From Gonapodya sp. JEL0774 (lineage: Eukaryota > Monoblepharomycota > Monoblepharidomycetes > Monoblepharidales > Gonapodyaceae), in contig JADIIX010000053.1 of NCBI GenBank assembly GCA_027604505.1, positions 62,001 through 126,000 of the forward strand: DNA of 64,000 bases. Reading direction: 5' to 3'. Shown piece after piece: positions 11,370 through 22,699 of this stretch (position 1 is its first letter; every line of letters begins with the position of its first letter). The translations under genes were made by a program, and so were the position numbers. The notes below the pieces were generated by a model. The model was given only the letters and a program-made list of their open reading frames with translations, had not been told where the DNA came from and ran no database searches.

Positions 11370-12666
11370 ATGCAACTACTTCCAGAGGAGCTTCTCCTTC
11401 AAATCTTCATGTTCCTGCCGCCTGCTACCGTTTATAGCACCGTTGCCAGAGGATGTAAACGGTTCCGCATTATTGTTTGCTCCCAGTTTCATGATGACGC
11501 TGATCGTATACCTGTCGCTGTATCCCTGACCATCAGACAAGGCGGTCGCCATGGCGAATCATTCGAAGAGCCCGGACAACGAGCTCAGACGACTGGCGTT
11601 CAATATCTCCCTCGCTTCACAAAAGCCAAACTTCACTGGCTGGCTGCTCATGCGGAAGTCTCTCTTCTTCTGACGGTTTTCAACGTGTTAGACAGAGATG
11701 AGATTGATACCCTTGTGAATCACAATCTCAAACTTTTTCGGCAATTCATCATTCTCGGCACAGATTGTCAGGATTACAATTCCTCCCTTCACATTGTCGA
11801 AACTTCGAACGGCGAGCTTTCAGCGCGCGTGTTCCTACATCTCACGCTCTCTTCCTGTTCGCCTCGACTTATCGGCGGACTTTTCTTCTCGATGGGCGGA
11901 GGTCAAGCCTGATCCGTGTCAGTCAGTCCGAACCTTGGGTACCTCAGGATTCCTTCCACCAGTATTGGACGGCATCGGCGGTGTGAGCTACGTGGATCTT
12001 GTCTCCTTCTTTCCGAGTACGGACTTCTTGGACCTCAGTGGAAGTTGGGGAGATTTCAGATATTTTAGGCGGGTGATGGGGGCATTAAAAGATGCCGGAA
12101 AAGACGCCAGGATTGCCAGAGTCCGTATCAACGACAACAACTCTACCCCCCCTTTCAAACCCTATATTTTGTCACAATTCTTCTCCAACTTGAAGGACTT
12201 CGGAAATATTCCCCTGACTTCCTCGCTTTCAGGGGTCCTCTCGCACTCCTCACGATTGCTTTCTCATCCCCGTCCAACAGTTGAAGTCCTTCGATTCTAT
12301 GTGGAGTTGTCCACCGTAGTTGCCAGAGAAGCGGTCCGAGCCGCCGCAATACTCCACTCGGCCTTTCCGTCTGTCAGATTGATGATCTTGCAACTGGAGG
12401 CACAGGATCATCAAAAGTTTGACGATATCAGCTGGCTTGTTGACAGGTGGATCTATGTTTTAGATGCTTTCCACCCTATTGACGAGGTGCGCCTCGTAGA
12501 AGCGGGCGAATGGGGGCTTGAAGTACTCACATTTGTGCAGAGGCTGAAGGAAAAAGTGCAGCAGCGGACCTTGAATGCAAATCACCTTGTGAAGGTTGTC
12601 ACGGTGCGTGTCGGGGAGCGCGAGGATGATTACACCCCGTGGACAGCCGCGCGTGGGGTGCCTTAG
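11370..12666 (+). CDS. F-box protein
   Basis: The first 40 residues form an F-box (LPEELLLQIFMFLPPATVYS, then TVARGCKRFR), which binds Skp1 in SCF ubiquitin ligases. Reading is open to 11901. A short intron (11902-11947, donor gtcaag, acceptor ctcag) restores the frame into 11948-12666, giving 416 residues. The downstream part has no Kelch, WD or LRR signature that I can recognise; it may be a divergent substrate-binding region, as in many lineage-specific fungal F-box proteins. The donor is weak, so a frameshift or a degraded gene is the alternative. Phase, length (46 bases) and continued protein-like sequence on both sides favour an intron. Confidence 0.7.
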
Positions 12667-12925
12667 AAATTCGTTGAGTCCTTTACCTGGAGAGTTGGAG
12701 TATTGTTATCCGGCCTTCGTTTCTTGTAGTGTGTCACTGTGTCATTACCACAATGGTACTGTGTCACAACAGGAATGAGACCCCATTCCACTGTTTGTTA
12801 CTCATTTGGATTTGAACACGTAAATAGGTACTAGGTGTACAGATATTGATCATGCAGTCGAATGATGGTTGCCCAACCAGGTTTGAACCACGAAACCACC
12901 ACTGTTCCTGAGCACACTTTGAAAA

Positions 12926-15900
12926 ATGGACGGAGAAGGGGGGAATGCAGGTGCCCTGAATCAAGACAAGGACAAGAGGAGCATGGACGGTAGCGCAGAT
13001 TCCGTTCCTGGTTCGCATGGATCGCAGGACAAAGGCGATGCAACTCGCGTCGAACTAATATGGCGATCAGAGACACCGAAACAGATGCTACAGATGCCAC
13101 AGCCACCGCAAACACCACCTAGGGTTGGTCCGGGGGAGAAGGTATCTGCATGCACCGAATCCATGGTTTCTGCGCCGCAACTTCCCACAGCGGGATCGCT
13201 CGACGACCTAATGGAAATGCGAAGACTTGCTCCATTGAATGGAGGAATTGGTGGAACCGGTGGTCTCATGGGCTCATTATCGCCGGGTGGTCAATCTTCG
13301 TCCGGTCAGCATTACAACCAGGTGATGCATATCCAGCCACAAAGCCAACAAATTCAGCATGGGCAGCAGATGCAAAGCTTGAGCAACAGGAACAACCTGA
13401 TGCCGCCGCCGCCACCGCACTCGTCCCCTCTTCGCCCCGTACCACAGTACCAACCAGCCCCTGCAAGCTCACAACACTCTCAACGATATTCCCAAAGCCA
13501 GTACCCTCCTTTGCCCCTCTCTTCATCGCGACCCCCAGTGTATCCGTCCAGTGAGCATCTCGCAAATCCACATACGCACCAAACTCACTTCACTCACCCT
13601 CGCTCGCCTTCGGTGGCGCTCGCATCTACAGGAGACCACATCAATGCTTTAACTCCCTTAGGCGCTGCGGCTGGGCCGTCACAAGTCATGTCGACCACCG
13701 CGTCGACTTCTGCTATCACTCCTTTGTCACCTGGGCGCAGTCCATCTGTGAACACAAGCTCACCGACTTACAGTAATGGTAGTAGCATGCCAGTCTCAAA
13801 TGCTGGGGCAGGTGAAAATGGTGTCACGGAGGGGTTGATTGTAGGACAAGCGCGGATGACATCCCCTACCCTGTATCCCTCACTTGTCCCACCTCGACCA
13901 GTTAACGATGCTGGAGATGGTGGGTCAAGTACTCTGGATTATATTGATGGTGGGCCTAGCGCAGACGGAATGGGGAGAGTGTCATCCCCCGCATCCGGAC
14001 AGAATTTCCCAATCCACCCTCCATCCCCATCTCGGAGTCACGTTTTCGGTCAAACCACTCCATCTTCGGCTTCTGCATCCCCCGCTCCTTACCTTTCTTC
14101 GCAAGTCGACCTTTCAACTCACTTGCTTCAATCTCCCAGCCGGGAATCTGGCCTTGCTAAATCAACGACTGCTCGTTCTCCGTATCCACAGTTCAGTTCT
14201 AACAGCCAACAACAACATCTATCTCAGTCACCCTTGCGTCAATCACTCCAGCATCACCCTCCACTGGCTCAAGCACAATCCCCAGGCAAGGGTTCGCTCC
14301 AACAAGTGCATCACTCGTATCAAAGTCACCAGACCCAGCAGATGCATGCATCACAACAGCAGCCATTTTATGCGCAGCAATATATGCAATCACAGCAAGC
14401 TACACAGCCGCACTTGCCAATGCAGTATGCTCAACAACAGCAGTTCTCCCCGCATTACTCATCACAGCACCACCAACAACAAATGCAGTACGCAAATCAT
14501 CAGCAACAGCAAATGCAATACGCGCAGCAACAGCAAATATTCGCAAATCAGTTCTACTACTCCTCAACTACCTCCGGAGCCACTGGAGCAGGTCCGCTGA
14601 TGGTTCCACCGTCTCAAGCGCTGCCCTTGCCGTTAGGAGTAGGAAGTGGGATCCCTGTGGGCGGCTTAAGTGTTCCACCATGCCCCGCCAGCTCGGCTGG
14701 ACCTGGTGGCCAGGAACAAACGAGGCGACCTTCCATCTCTACCGCAATCGTTCCCCAAGGGATCACCGGTCCATCACTTGTGAGTTTTGCTCACGGGACT
14801 GCCTCCGCCGGTGTTACCTCAGTGTCAGGACCCATGAGCTTTAGTGCTATGAACGGCTCCACGCTCGCCGGTGCAGCGCCTCCTGGATACGGACATGTTA
14901 CTGGCCCATCACGGGGATCCAGCGACGGGACCGGTGGCGCTGTTTCCCACGGGCGGACGGGAAGCACTCATGGGAGCATTCGAGAGGTATGTGAGAGCAA
15001 ACGTGGTATGTTGGCTTAGTGACGTCAATGTTCGGACATTTTTCATGAACTCGTTCTGATTCGCTTGAACTCTTTCAGCCCTCCCCGGCCCAATCCCACC
15101 AAACCCCAAACAATCCGCGCCCTCCCACGCCATCAACCTATGCCCACCACACGGTCACGTATTCACCTTCCCGTCCGAACCCCTCTGCCTTTTCATCTTT
15201 TGGCGCGGTCGTTGCTCCTGTAGTTCCGTCTTCTCCTGGTCGTTACCAAAGTCACTCCAGCGAGCAGTTCGGAGCTGGAGTGGGTCCAATGTCGGGTCTA
15301 GTTCCCTTTTCACATCCTTGGATCGGTTCGGCTACCCAACCAAGTGCTCAACCCGTGACATCCCGATCTGGCAGTGGGCTTGATTTTCTAATGAATGCTG
15401 TGGATTTGGATCGGAGTGGTGGTTACTCGTCAGCACCGGGTGTGCGAAAAACGAGTGATGCACAAGCGGGGCAGGATTTGGAAGTAGGAAGCCAGATGGG
15501 AATGGGAATGGAGGACGTGAGTTTTGAATTTGAACACTCAATCGTGTTTCCTCTTTCATGATTTTTTGTCTTGCTTTTCTACCGCCCAGCAACTGCCTCC
15601 TCCACACTTACCTATCCAACCTTTTACATCGTCTTCCTCAAAGGCGCCAGTTCCCCCATCTGTCCCACTGGCAAAGAAGCCGCGTCGACCAAAGGCCGAC
15701 CTCCTTCTTCTCGACGACGTGCACCGAATGGGAGCTTTCAGCTCTGCTACTTTAGGCTCCCGGCGGAGCGGGAGCGGCGGATGGGGATCCGGAAAGTCGG
15801 GGGGAGATTACAGAATTGAAGATGAAGATTGGGAGCAGCCAGGTACAGTGAGCTCGGGTGGGTATGGTGTAGGAGGACAAGGAGGAGCATCTGGGTATGT

Positions 15901-17692
15901 CAATCCTAGTGGCGTTAAGAAGCAATCTGGGGGAAAGCGGCGACGAGTGGGGGGCGGGTCGTTGTGGGCAGAATCGGGGGAGGACGAAGATGGTTTAGGA
16001 GAAGAGATCTACCACCGCCGCAATATCTCTCATTCCAAGGCAAGGGGTGTAACGCCTACCTACTCTGCTTCGGCGTCTTCAACTTCCTCTGGAACTTGGC
16101 AGGGATTCGCCGGTTCGACGCCGAATGGTGCTCAGATATCTTCCGACGTCGCATGGGTTTACGCTCCTGGATCTTCTCAGCCACCGCCTGCAGCGACGTT
16201 ACCGCAAACAGTAGTGGAGAGTTTGGGAGAGTTCGGAGAAGGCGTTGTTGTCGTTCCGGTTGACGGACAGCAAGGCTGCCCAATCTGTGGGGACGTTGGG
16301 GTGGACGAGTGGGTGGGATGTGACGGTTGCGAAAAATGGTATCACTTTGGGTGAGGATTAGGTTGTTATGACTGATTCGGAATTGTCATTGGAGTACTCA
16401 AATTTCCTGTCCCATCCTCCTCCCAGCTGTGTATCCATGACAGCTCGCCTCGCTTCCGCAGCAGACAAGTGGTACTGCCCAGCTTGTCATATCCGCCCAG
16501 AAGGTGGTCTCGTTACGATCTGGAAAGAGGCTTGCTCGAACCCTCAGTGTCCAGCTCAGCACCCCTCCTTGCGTTCCTTGCCACCACTCGAGGATTCTTC
16601 TGTATCAGGAATGGTGGTCGAGGAGACGAGCAAATACTGTTCGGAGAGATGTGGCATAGATGTAGCGAAGAAGGTGCTCGAGGAGGGGAGGAGAACGCTC
16701 GTAAGGGAGGAGGTGAAACGGAGAGTTGCAAAGGAGAAAGAAGATATAGAAGAGGAGTATTTGAGAAAGATAGAAGAGGCGGGCCTTGTGAGGTCAAAAT
16801 TCGCATGGCTGGACGGGAATGGCGTTCCGCTAGAGAGCGAACACGGGGAGGATACTTTCGGGGAGGAGGAAGATGGGAAATGGACAACAAAATTGGACGA
16901 CAAGGATTTGGCAGAACTCAGGGTAATCAAGAACAAGAAGGACACGTGCAAACGTCTCGGATCCGAGGCAATGGAAAGATTTGTGAGTCCCTGAGCGGTT
17001 CCCAGATTGTTGCAGGTGGTGATGGTTCCAGCTCGATATCGACTCACAATCTACGATCGTAGGAACTTTTCGCTGACTACGTTCTGAAAGTCCATGATCA
17101 CAACGAAAATCTTGTAGCCACCAACTTTTACCCAATGTGCGGTTTCGACCAAACCGTTATTTCCATACTAGATGGCACCGTCAGTTTTGCAGATGGTTCA
17201 TACGAAGCACGATTTGTGAATCCAGATGCAGCAAAGTTTGCCGCTACGGCAGCGGTTACTCTAGTGCCTATTGAGGGAGCACACGGGGAGACGAACGAGG
17301 ACGAGGACCAATCCAATGATGCCAATGGACACGTGGAATCTGCACCTACTCCGCTTTTTCCTGTACCATACACAGCATGTCGGTTCCCGCCGACCCGTTG
17401 CCCACGACACGTTGGTTGGGAGACGCTCAAGCGAGAGGAGCTGGAACTAGTTGTGACCAATCTCGCTGACGAGCTCGAAGACCTCAGAGAGGAGGAGACT
17501 GAGGTGTTGGCAAGGATTGGCAAGCGTGCTTGGGATGTTGGTGAATGCAGCGCTGGTATGAGAGATGGGGATGGGTTGAGAAGAGGGGAAATGCGGGAGA
17601 TAGAGGCTGAAGTGGAGGTTGTGAGAGTCGTTACTGTGAAGATTGAGGAAAGGAAAAGGGGAAAGAAGAAGATCGGAGTGGTCCCAAGATGA
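12926..17692 (+). CDS. SPP1: Spp1/CFP1-like PHD-finger protein (Set1/COMPASS subunit)
   Basis: The COMPASS subunit Spp1 (CFP1/CXXC1 in animals) reads methylated H3K4 through its PHD finger and guides Set1. Five exons join in phase (12926-14986, 15079-15516, 15590-16350, 16427-16982, 17063-17692), giving 1481 residues. The PHD finger is split by an intron: CPICGDVGVDEWVGCDGCEKW in exon 3 (from about residue 1062) and WYCPAC in exon 4. It is followed by the CFP1-type block KYCSERCGIDVAKKVLEEG, a charged helix, and a C-terminal Cys/His stretch (CRFPPTRCPRHVGWETLKRE) that matches the CFP1 C-terminus. The first 830 residues are low-complexity, with Gln-, Ser- and Pro-rich runs, far longer than in yeast Spp1 (about 350 residues). 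No CXXC domain is seen. Confidence 0.85.
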
Positions 17693-18487
17693 AACGACCT
17701 TGGCAGACAATTGCAGTTGTGCAATGTTAATATACCCCCACAATCTTAATGCCATCCACACATGATCACGCTACAAGGTTCACCCGCAGTACGCGACCAG
17801 CAAGGACACACGGAGTACAGTGAGTCAGTTGCTTGCAACCCAATTCATGAATGGTGAGCTCTTGGTTCGGGGTCTCCAAATGCGCACGAAAGAGAAGGTA
17901 CCACTGTTCGCTGTTATTGGTTTACGTATCATGTATCCCACATAGTAAAACGTGATACATATGATAGTTCCAAAGATAACATCTCGCGCAACATTCCAAA
18001 CGTCGCAGTGTAGATACAAGCATATTCCGGGGGGAAGAATGCTCAAAACGTCTAGATAGATGCAACCTAGATGCTGATTAAGGGTTTCGGTCTAGGATTC
18101 TATTGCGCCAAAACGTCTAGATTTAGGTGGAATTTGGTAGAGACTGCTATAATAGAGTCATTTTGGTATAGATCCTAACAAACCCTAGTTAGATCTTCCC
18201 AGAAAATCTCCGGCCGTGTAGTCAGCCTCAAGCTACATCAGGCCAGACCAACCCTGAACCAGGTCCCGACCTGGAGGTTGAAGGCCCAATGTAGAATCCT
18301 CCCCTTGCGAGGATAAAGACCTGTATGACAGCAGGAATCTCAAGCAATGAGACAATTTGATGGTGAAAGGAGAGTAGGAACAGTGACACTACAGTTTGGA
18401 TCAAAAGGTTTTCGAACCATCAGATAGTTTACTCTCCACCAAAAGATTTATTGGAATTCGCACTCTCTGTTCCTCCCAAAGGTATAC
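17693..18487. other. Non-coding stretch with short repeats and a hairpin next to the Fanzor relic
   Basis: No host gene. A 13-base repeat (caaaacgtctaga) occurs at 18044-18056 and 18109-18121. A perfect stem, CCAGGTC-cc-GACCTGG, lies at 18259-18274. The stretch is on the 3' side of the Fanzor fragment. Confidence 0.55.
18259..18274. other. Perfect 7-bp inverted repeat (hairpin)
   Basis: CCAGGTC, two bases, then GACCTGG. It could be part of the end of the element that carried the Fanzor gene, or a stray palindrome. Confidence 0.6.
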
Positions 18488-19020
18488 TCACAGATGTGCA
18501 GATGTGTTTAGCGGTGGAAGAGTCCAGGGTGAGTGATAACTGATATCACTGGTTGCATTGGTCTCAAAGAACAGGTAAAGGATGTTTTGGGCAGCATTCC
18601 TGTCTCTATTCCAAGTGATTCCACACTGAGCATTGCCACACAATCTGGAGAGAGGTCAAACAATCAATGTCAATTGCTGATGATGGTATCATATTTGGAG
18701 ACTTTGATCCCAAGATCGCGAGAATACACTCACTTGACTCCCCAGTGTCTTTGCTTTGTGCCTTCTTCCTTGGGGAAAAAGGTCTGGCATCTGGAGCATG
18801 TACGAGAGGTACGAAACTCATCAATGAGCACAACTGTAATGCCACACATGGCGAAGAAGCGCTTCATCATTTTATTTGGTGATGATTTATGGCCTCTGCT
18901 AACCTGTAAACCCAAACATTCAAGCTAAACTCGAATATCTCTGCAAAGGTGCTTCACATTGTAAATCTGTTTGAATTTCAACCTAAACTTGTCCCCCACG
19001 ATCTTTACCTCAGGGTTGAT
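18488..19020 (-). pseudogene. Fanzor (eukaryotic TnpB homologue) fragment: RuvC C-terminal half and zinc finger
   Basis: Fanzor proteins are eukaryotic RNA-guided nucleases related to transposon TnpB. On this strand, VVLIDEFRTSRTCSRC carries the RuvC-II Glu and the first zinc-finger Cys pair. After an intron (18733-18645) that keeps phase, LCGNAQCGITWNRDRNAAQNI carries the second Cys pair and the RuvC-III Asp in the typical WNRDxNAAxN motif. Upstream, KIVGDKF resembles the conserved GD segment; another likely intron (about 18970-18917) joins it to SRGHKSSPNK and removes an in-frame stop. The stop at 18488 follows a short tail. No RuvC-I Asp motif or N-terminal half could be found further upstream. 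It is therefore a 5'-truncated relic, unless distant exons were missed. Confidence 0.75.
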
Positions 19021-19494
19021 GAACCTTCGGCCGGTTTCCGACGTGGACGCAACAGGTTGGAGTTTTCAGAAGGGTATTCTTCCACTGTTATTATAAGGGG
19101 CATCCATGTATCCGCGCATCATTGTCATTCTCGACGCTCCTCATCATACTGGAAATGGGGTGATGTTGGAGGCGGAGACAGGGAGGGGAACAAGGGCGCG
19201 CCCATGGTTTCCATGGTGGAGGTAGAGCCGTAGAGGAGTTGAAGGAGTGAGGGTGGGTGGGACGGTGGTAACGCTGTCTGGGAGGGGCGACCTTGGAACT
19301 TTTCAATTTTCAATTAAATCATTGGTATCGTTTATCAGCATTGTCTTTGACCTTTGACAGAATAAAGTTGACTGTCAGAATTGTCTTTATCTCAACATTA
19401 GACAGATGAAACACTACTATTCCCAGGTTTTTTAGTTGCAGTTGAGAGACTGCATTTTACACGATCAAAGATCTTGTGACCTGATGTGTATATA

Positions 19495-19630
19495 CGACTC
19501 CGGAAAGACCGAGCATCAGCATGAAGAGCTGCAGCCGGTGGCAATAAAAGTGAGTCGAAGTAGCTCTGGCTCGCGCTACAAAAACCGAAGAACTGTGAAA
19601 ATGAAGTTCGGTAGAGTGTGCGAGCTGTTT
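19495..19630. repeat. Diverged direct duplication, copy 1
   Basis: The stretch from cgactccggaaagaccg to gtagagtgtgcgagct is repeated at 19836-19975, with shared blocks such as gccggtggcaat, the tacaaaa.ccgaa segment and cggtagagtgtgcgagct. An open frame across it has no recognised domain. Confidence 0.75.
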
Positions 19631-19835
19631 GCGGTCACCTGCCAGAGTAGGTGGGGGCAAACCTTCAATATTCGAATGCAAAGGAATACCACCATTGCGG
19701 GACTATCAGCGAAAGATGCTCACTGCGAAGTGATGCGCAGTGAGCAAGCTTTGTCGAGAAACGCACAATAACGGAGTTCAGAATCAAGAAAAGCGAGTAT
19801 AAGAGGATCGGAACACCTTATTTGGACAGGATGTG

Positions 19836-19975
19836 CGACTCCCGAAAGACCGGAAGCCCAGCATTCAAATCAAGAGCCGGTGGCAATTGATAAAGTCCTC
19901 AGTCTCTCTCGCTCACGTTACAAAAGCCGAAACATCAAGGAGATGGTCTGCGGTAGAGTGTGCGAGCTCCTTTTG
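19836..19975. repeat. Diverged direct duplication, copy 2
   Basis: Second copy, about 340 bases after the first, in the same orientation. Several substitutions and small indels suggest an old duplication or two fragments of one mobile element. The surrounding 19100-20284 stretch holds no supported host gene. Confidence 0.75.
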
Positions 19976-20284
19976 TGCAATGGCACACTCCAAAGGATGA
20001 TGGAGCCTTTCAAGGACGAGTGAATGGTCGCATCAACCAATAGAACATCCATGAACGATGCCGAAACTTCAGATCTCAAAAGAGCGCTCCTGGGGAGAGA
20101 ACAGTACGTGTTCTTCATGGGGAAAGGGAAGTTGAAAGGGAAATGGAGAAACTGCCCGCCAGCCACTACACCGGGAACCCCATGCTGGCCGTGCCACCCA
20201 TTTTGTAAAACGCAGACTGATTCGTCTGGCGTCTCAGACGTTTTGTATGCAAATATAATCACCACAGCGTTCGAGATGGCAAAC

Positions 20285-22462
20285 ATGATTGCTCATCGAT
20301 CGATTCGGGTCATTGCGGGTCAGGGATCATCCCTGGAGAGAATTGGTTCACCGAGCCTGTTGTGGACTCCGCGCCTGCAGGCGTTTTTAGCCAGGAGCCA
20401 ACGATCGCACTCCGGATCTATTTCCTTCGCGAACTCCCTCAGAGCATCACGTGCTCTCCCTGCCGCAGCTGTTGCACGAGCAGTTGGAACGCGAGATTTC
20501 GTCCAATGGGACTCGCACCAAGTCGCTGTATGGGCATTTCAAGAAACTGACGGTGAGGTTTTAGCGCAAAGTAACCTACTGGGAAATAAGTTCACTGGGG
20601 TGGCGAATTTTCTAGATCCTGCCGTCCTTGAATTCTTTGCTCAGAAGATGAGATTAAACGGAGAGTCTTTGCTCCGACTGGTTGAAAAGGCAAGAACAAA
20701 GGAGGTAAGCAAACTTCTTTTGACGCAGTTTTAATTCAAGGTGAAACTTCCGAGGCAATTTAAGATCGAAGTACAAATGCGCTCGCATGGAATTCAATTC
20801 GCCGATGTTAAGCTTGATATTCTTCGTGATGCATTACGAGAAATAAAGCAGGGACCTAAAGGTAAAGCCCCACTGAGTGCATCGGAAGGTGAGGTATTTA
20901 TGTATTAAGGGTGCTGTATTAGATCTCCTGGAGTGCACTGCTGCGATCCAGAACTGAAGTGGGGCTGGATCTTCTCTCAAATCCAATGTCTTCTCACTCA
21001 CACTTGCACCCGCGTACAGGCCCCCTAACCGTTCAATTCGCATCGTACCAGCACGTCTCAAGCGACCGCAACCAACCCTTCAGCCGCAAATATTCCGGTA
21101 CATATTATTCCATTCGACTGCAGGACCAATCCTCGTTTGTAGAGTTTCTGAGGTCGGAGGGAGCCATCGGAGTCAGTCCTGGCCCTGGTGTAGAGGTGAG
21201 GTTTCGTTCCTGTCACCAGCCCGATATGAGGGCCGATATGTCCATCCATTGCTCCTCATACGGCTTGGGTTTATTCGTTTCATTGTCACAGCCTCTTCTC
21301 ACCCATATCACGGACCTCCGCGACGGGGAGACTTATGTCACCGTTCTCCCTGGTGGTAGCAATGTTGCTGAATGTAGGTCATTAAGAGCATGATTTGCTC
21401 TTCTCAAATGTGATCGGTGGTATCCACAAAACCTCTCATTTCTTAGCGTGGCTCTCTATTCGTTCGTCGTCTCTCAAACTCCTCCTCACCTCTCAACTTT
21501 CTAATCTGCTCAACCTGTCCTCACCTCTTGAGATCTCGACTGCGCGTGACGGTGTCTACATCCCCCGCAAGAATGGAACATCCACACACGATGCGAAACC
21601 GAATGAGGACTATGAATGGGTACCATTGCACGCTATTCTAGAATCGGAAGGAGCAGTGGTGCTTAATTGGCACGTTGGATCAGGAGGGCTTAGCGAGGTA
21701 AAAATTCGGCGATAAATTCACTCTTGTGGGATTGCGTTATGGCTCTTTCTTATCTCGCAGACTACTCTGCCAGATATCCTTGGCCGCCTGAACACGTTAC
21801 GACGATTTGTCACAGAATCAGCACATTACTCCAAATGGCTCGCCGATCGGATGCTGGTAATTGTGCTGAGTGCAGATGAGCTTTCTGTTGGTGTGCGGAG
21901 GCGCCTTATGAAGTGAGCTGTGCTCGAGGCTCATTTTGCGACGGGGCCAAAGTTTGGTTGCTGATGGATTCATCTTGTCGCAAGAACCCCTGACCACCCC
22001 GTGAATTTCATCGCGTACTGGAATAATTTTGATCACCGCTGGCTTTTGGAAGGGAACAGGCTCAAAGACACGGCTGTGGTGGATGTACCGGATACAAGTG
22101 ATGCGTCACCACCTCCCACCGATGCCACCGACGAACCCCACAGGTTGATCGAGGGGAATAGTGAGACAAATGGCGATGGCTTAGCTAATGAGGACACGCT
22201 TGTGACAATGAACGAAGGGGGTAGTTCTGCCAGTTCTGCGCCGGAGTCCAGCAATGCGGAAACCCCAGTTCGATCTCTTCTCCGCGATGCAGCTGATCTT
22301 ATTCGCAAACCCTCCATGGCAGATTTCTCTGGTCCAGTGCCTCGTACTTCCGCTTACGACAAGCGTGATGAACAACGGGATTCCGCATCCGCCGAAGAGG
22401 TCGAAGGATGGGTGCGATGGAAACAAGATTCAGGGAGGGAAGGGGGAAGTAATATACCTTAG
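20285..22462 (+). CDS. SAM-like domain protein, otherwise unrecognised
   Basis: Seven exons join in phase: 20285-20704, 20741-20888, 21020-21195, 21292-21373, 21447-21697, 21761-21912 and 21985-22462. They give 568 residues. Residues about 72-190 look like a SAM fold: WDSHQVAVWAF, then NGESLLRLVEKA, and DVKLDILRDALREIK near the end. The first 70 residues are Arg/Ser/Ala-rich without acids, like a mitochondrial presequence. The middle (about 190-400) contains YSIRLQDQSSFVEFLRSEGA and VPLHAILESEGAVVLNWHVG. A helical block, DILGRLNTLRRFVTESAHYS, follows. The tail is acidic and Ser-rich. I cannot assign the C-terminal region to a family. The start is uncertain; in-frame ATGs exist at 20276 and 20024. 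Confidence 0.65.
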
Positions 22463-22699
22463 ATAGATTTTCGTTACAAACAAAAACACGCACAATAATA
22501 TTCGCGTCGCACACGGCAGAAACAAAGGATTGCAGGAGCAACTCTACCAAGAGTTGCATTCCCCAAGGGCGATATTGTCACCTTTCATGATCCAAATAAT
22601 GATGGTCTTCTTCGTGGCATACCAGAGCTGCTGTGTATTCGAGATATCTACAGAAAATGTTGATGGCGCACTCAATTCGTTCGCTAGTTTGCATCCACT

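Noticed and set aside
12871-12900. tRNA B-box-like sequence (GGTTCAAACC on the minus strand)
   Set aside because: The flanking bases do not form the T-arm stem, and no matching A box or acceptor stem was found.
13884-14600. Second plus-strand frame inside the Spp1/CFP1 exon
   Set aside because: It is an out-of-frame reading of a CAG/CAA-rich repeat region.
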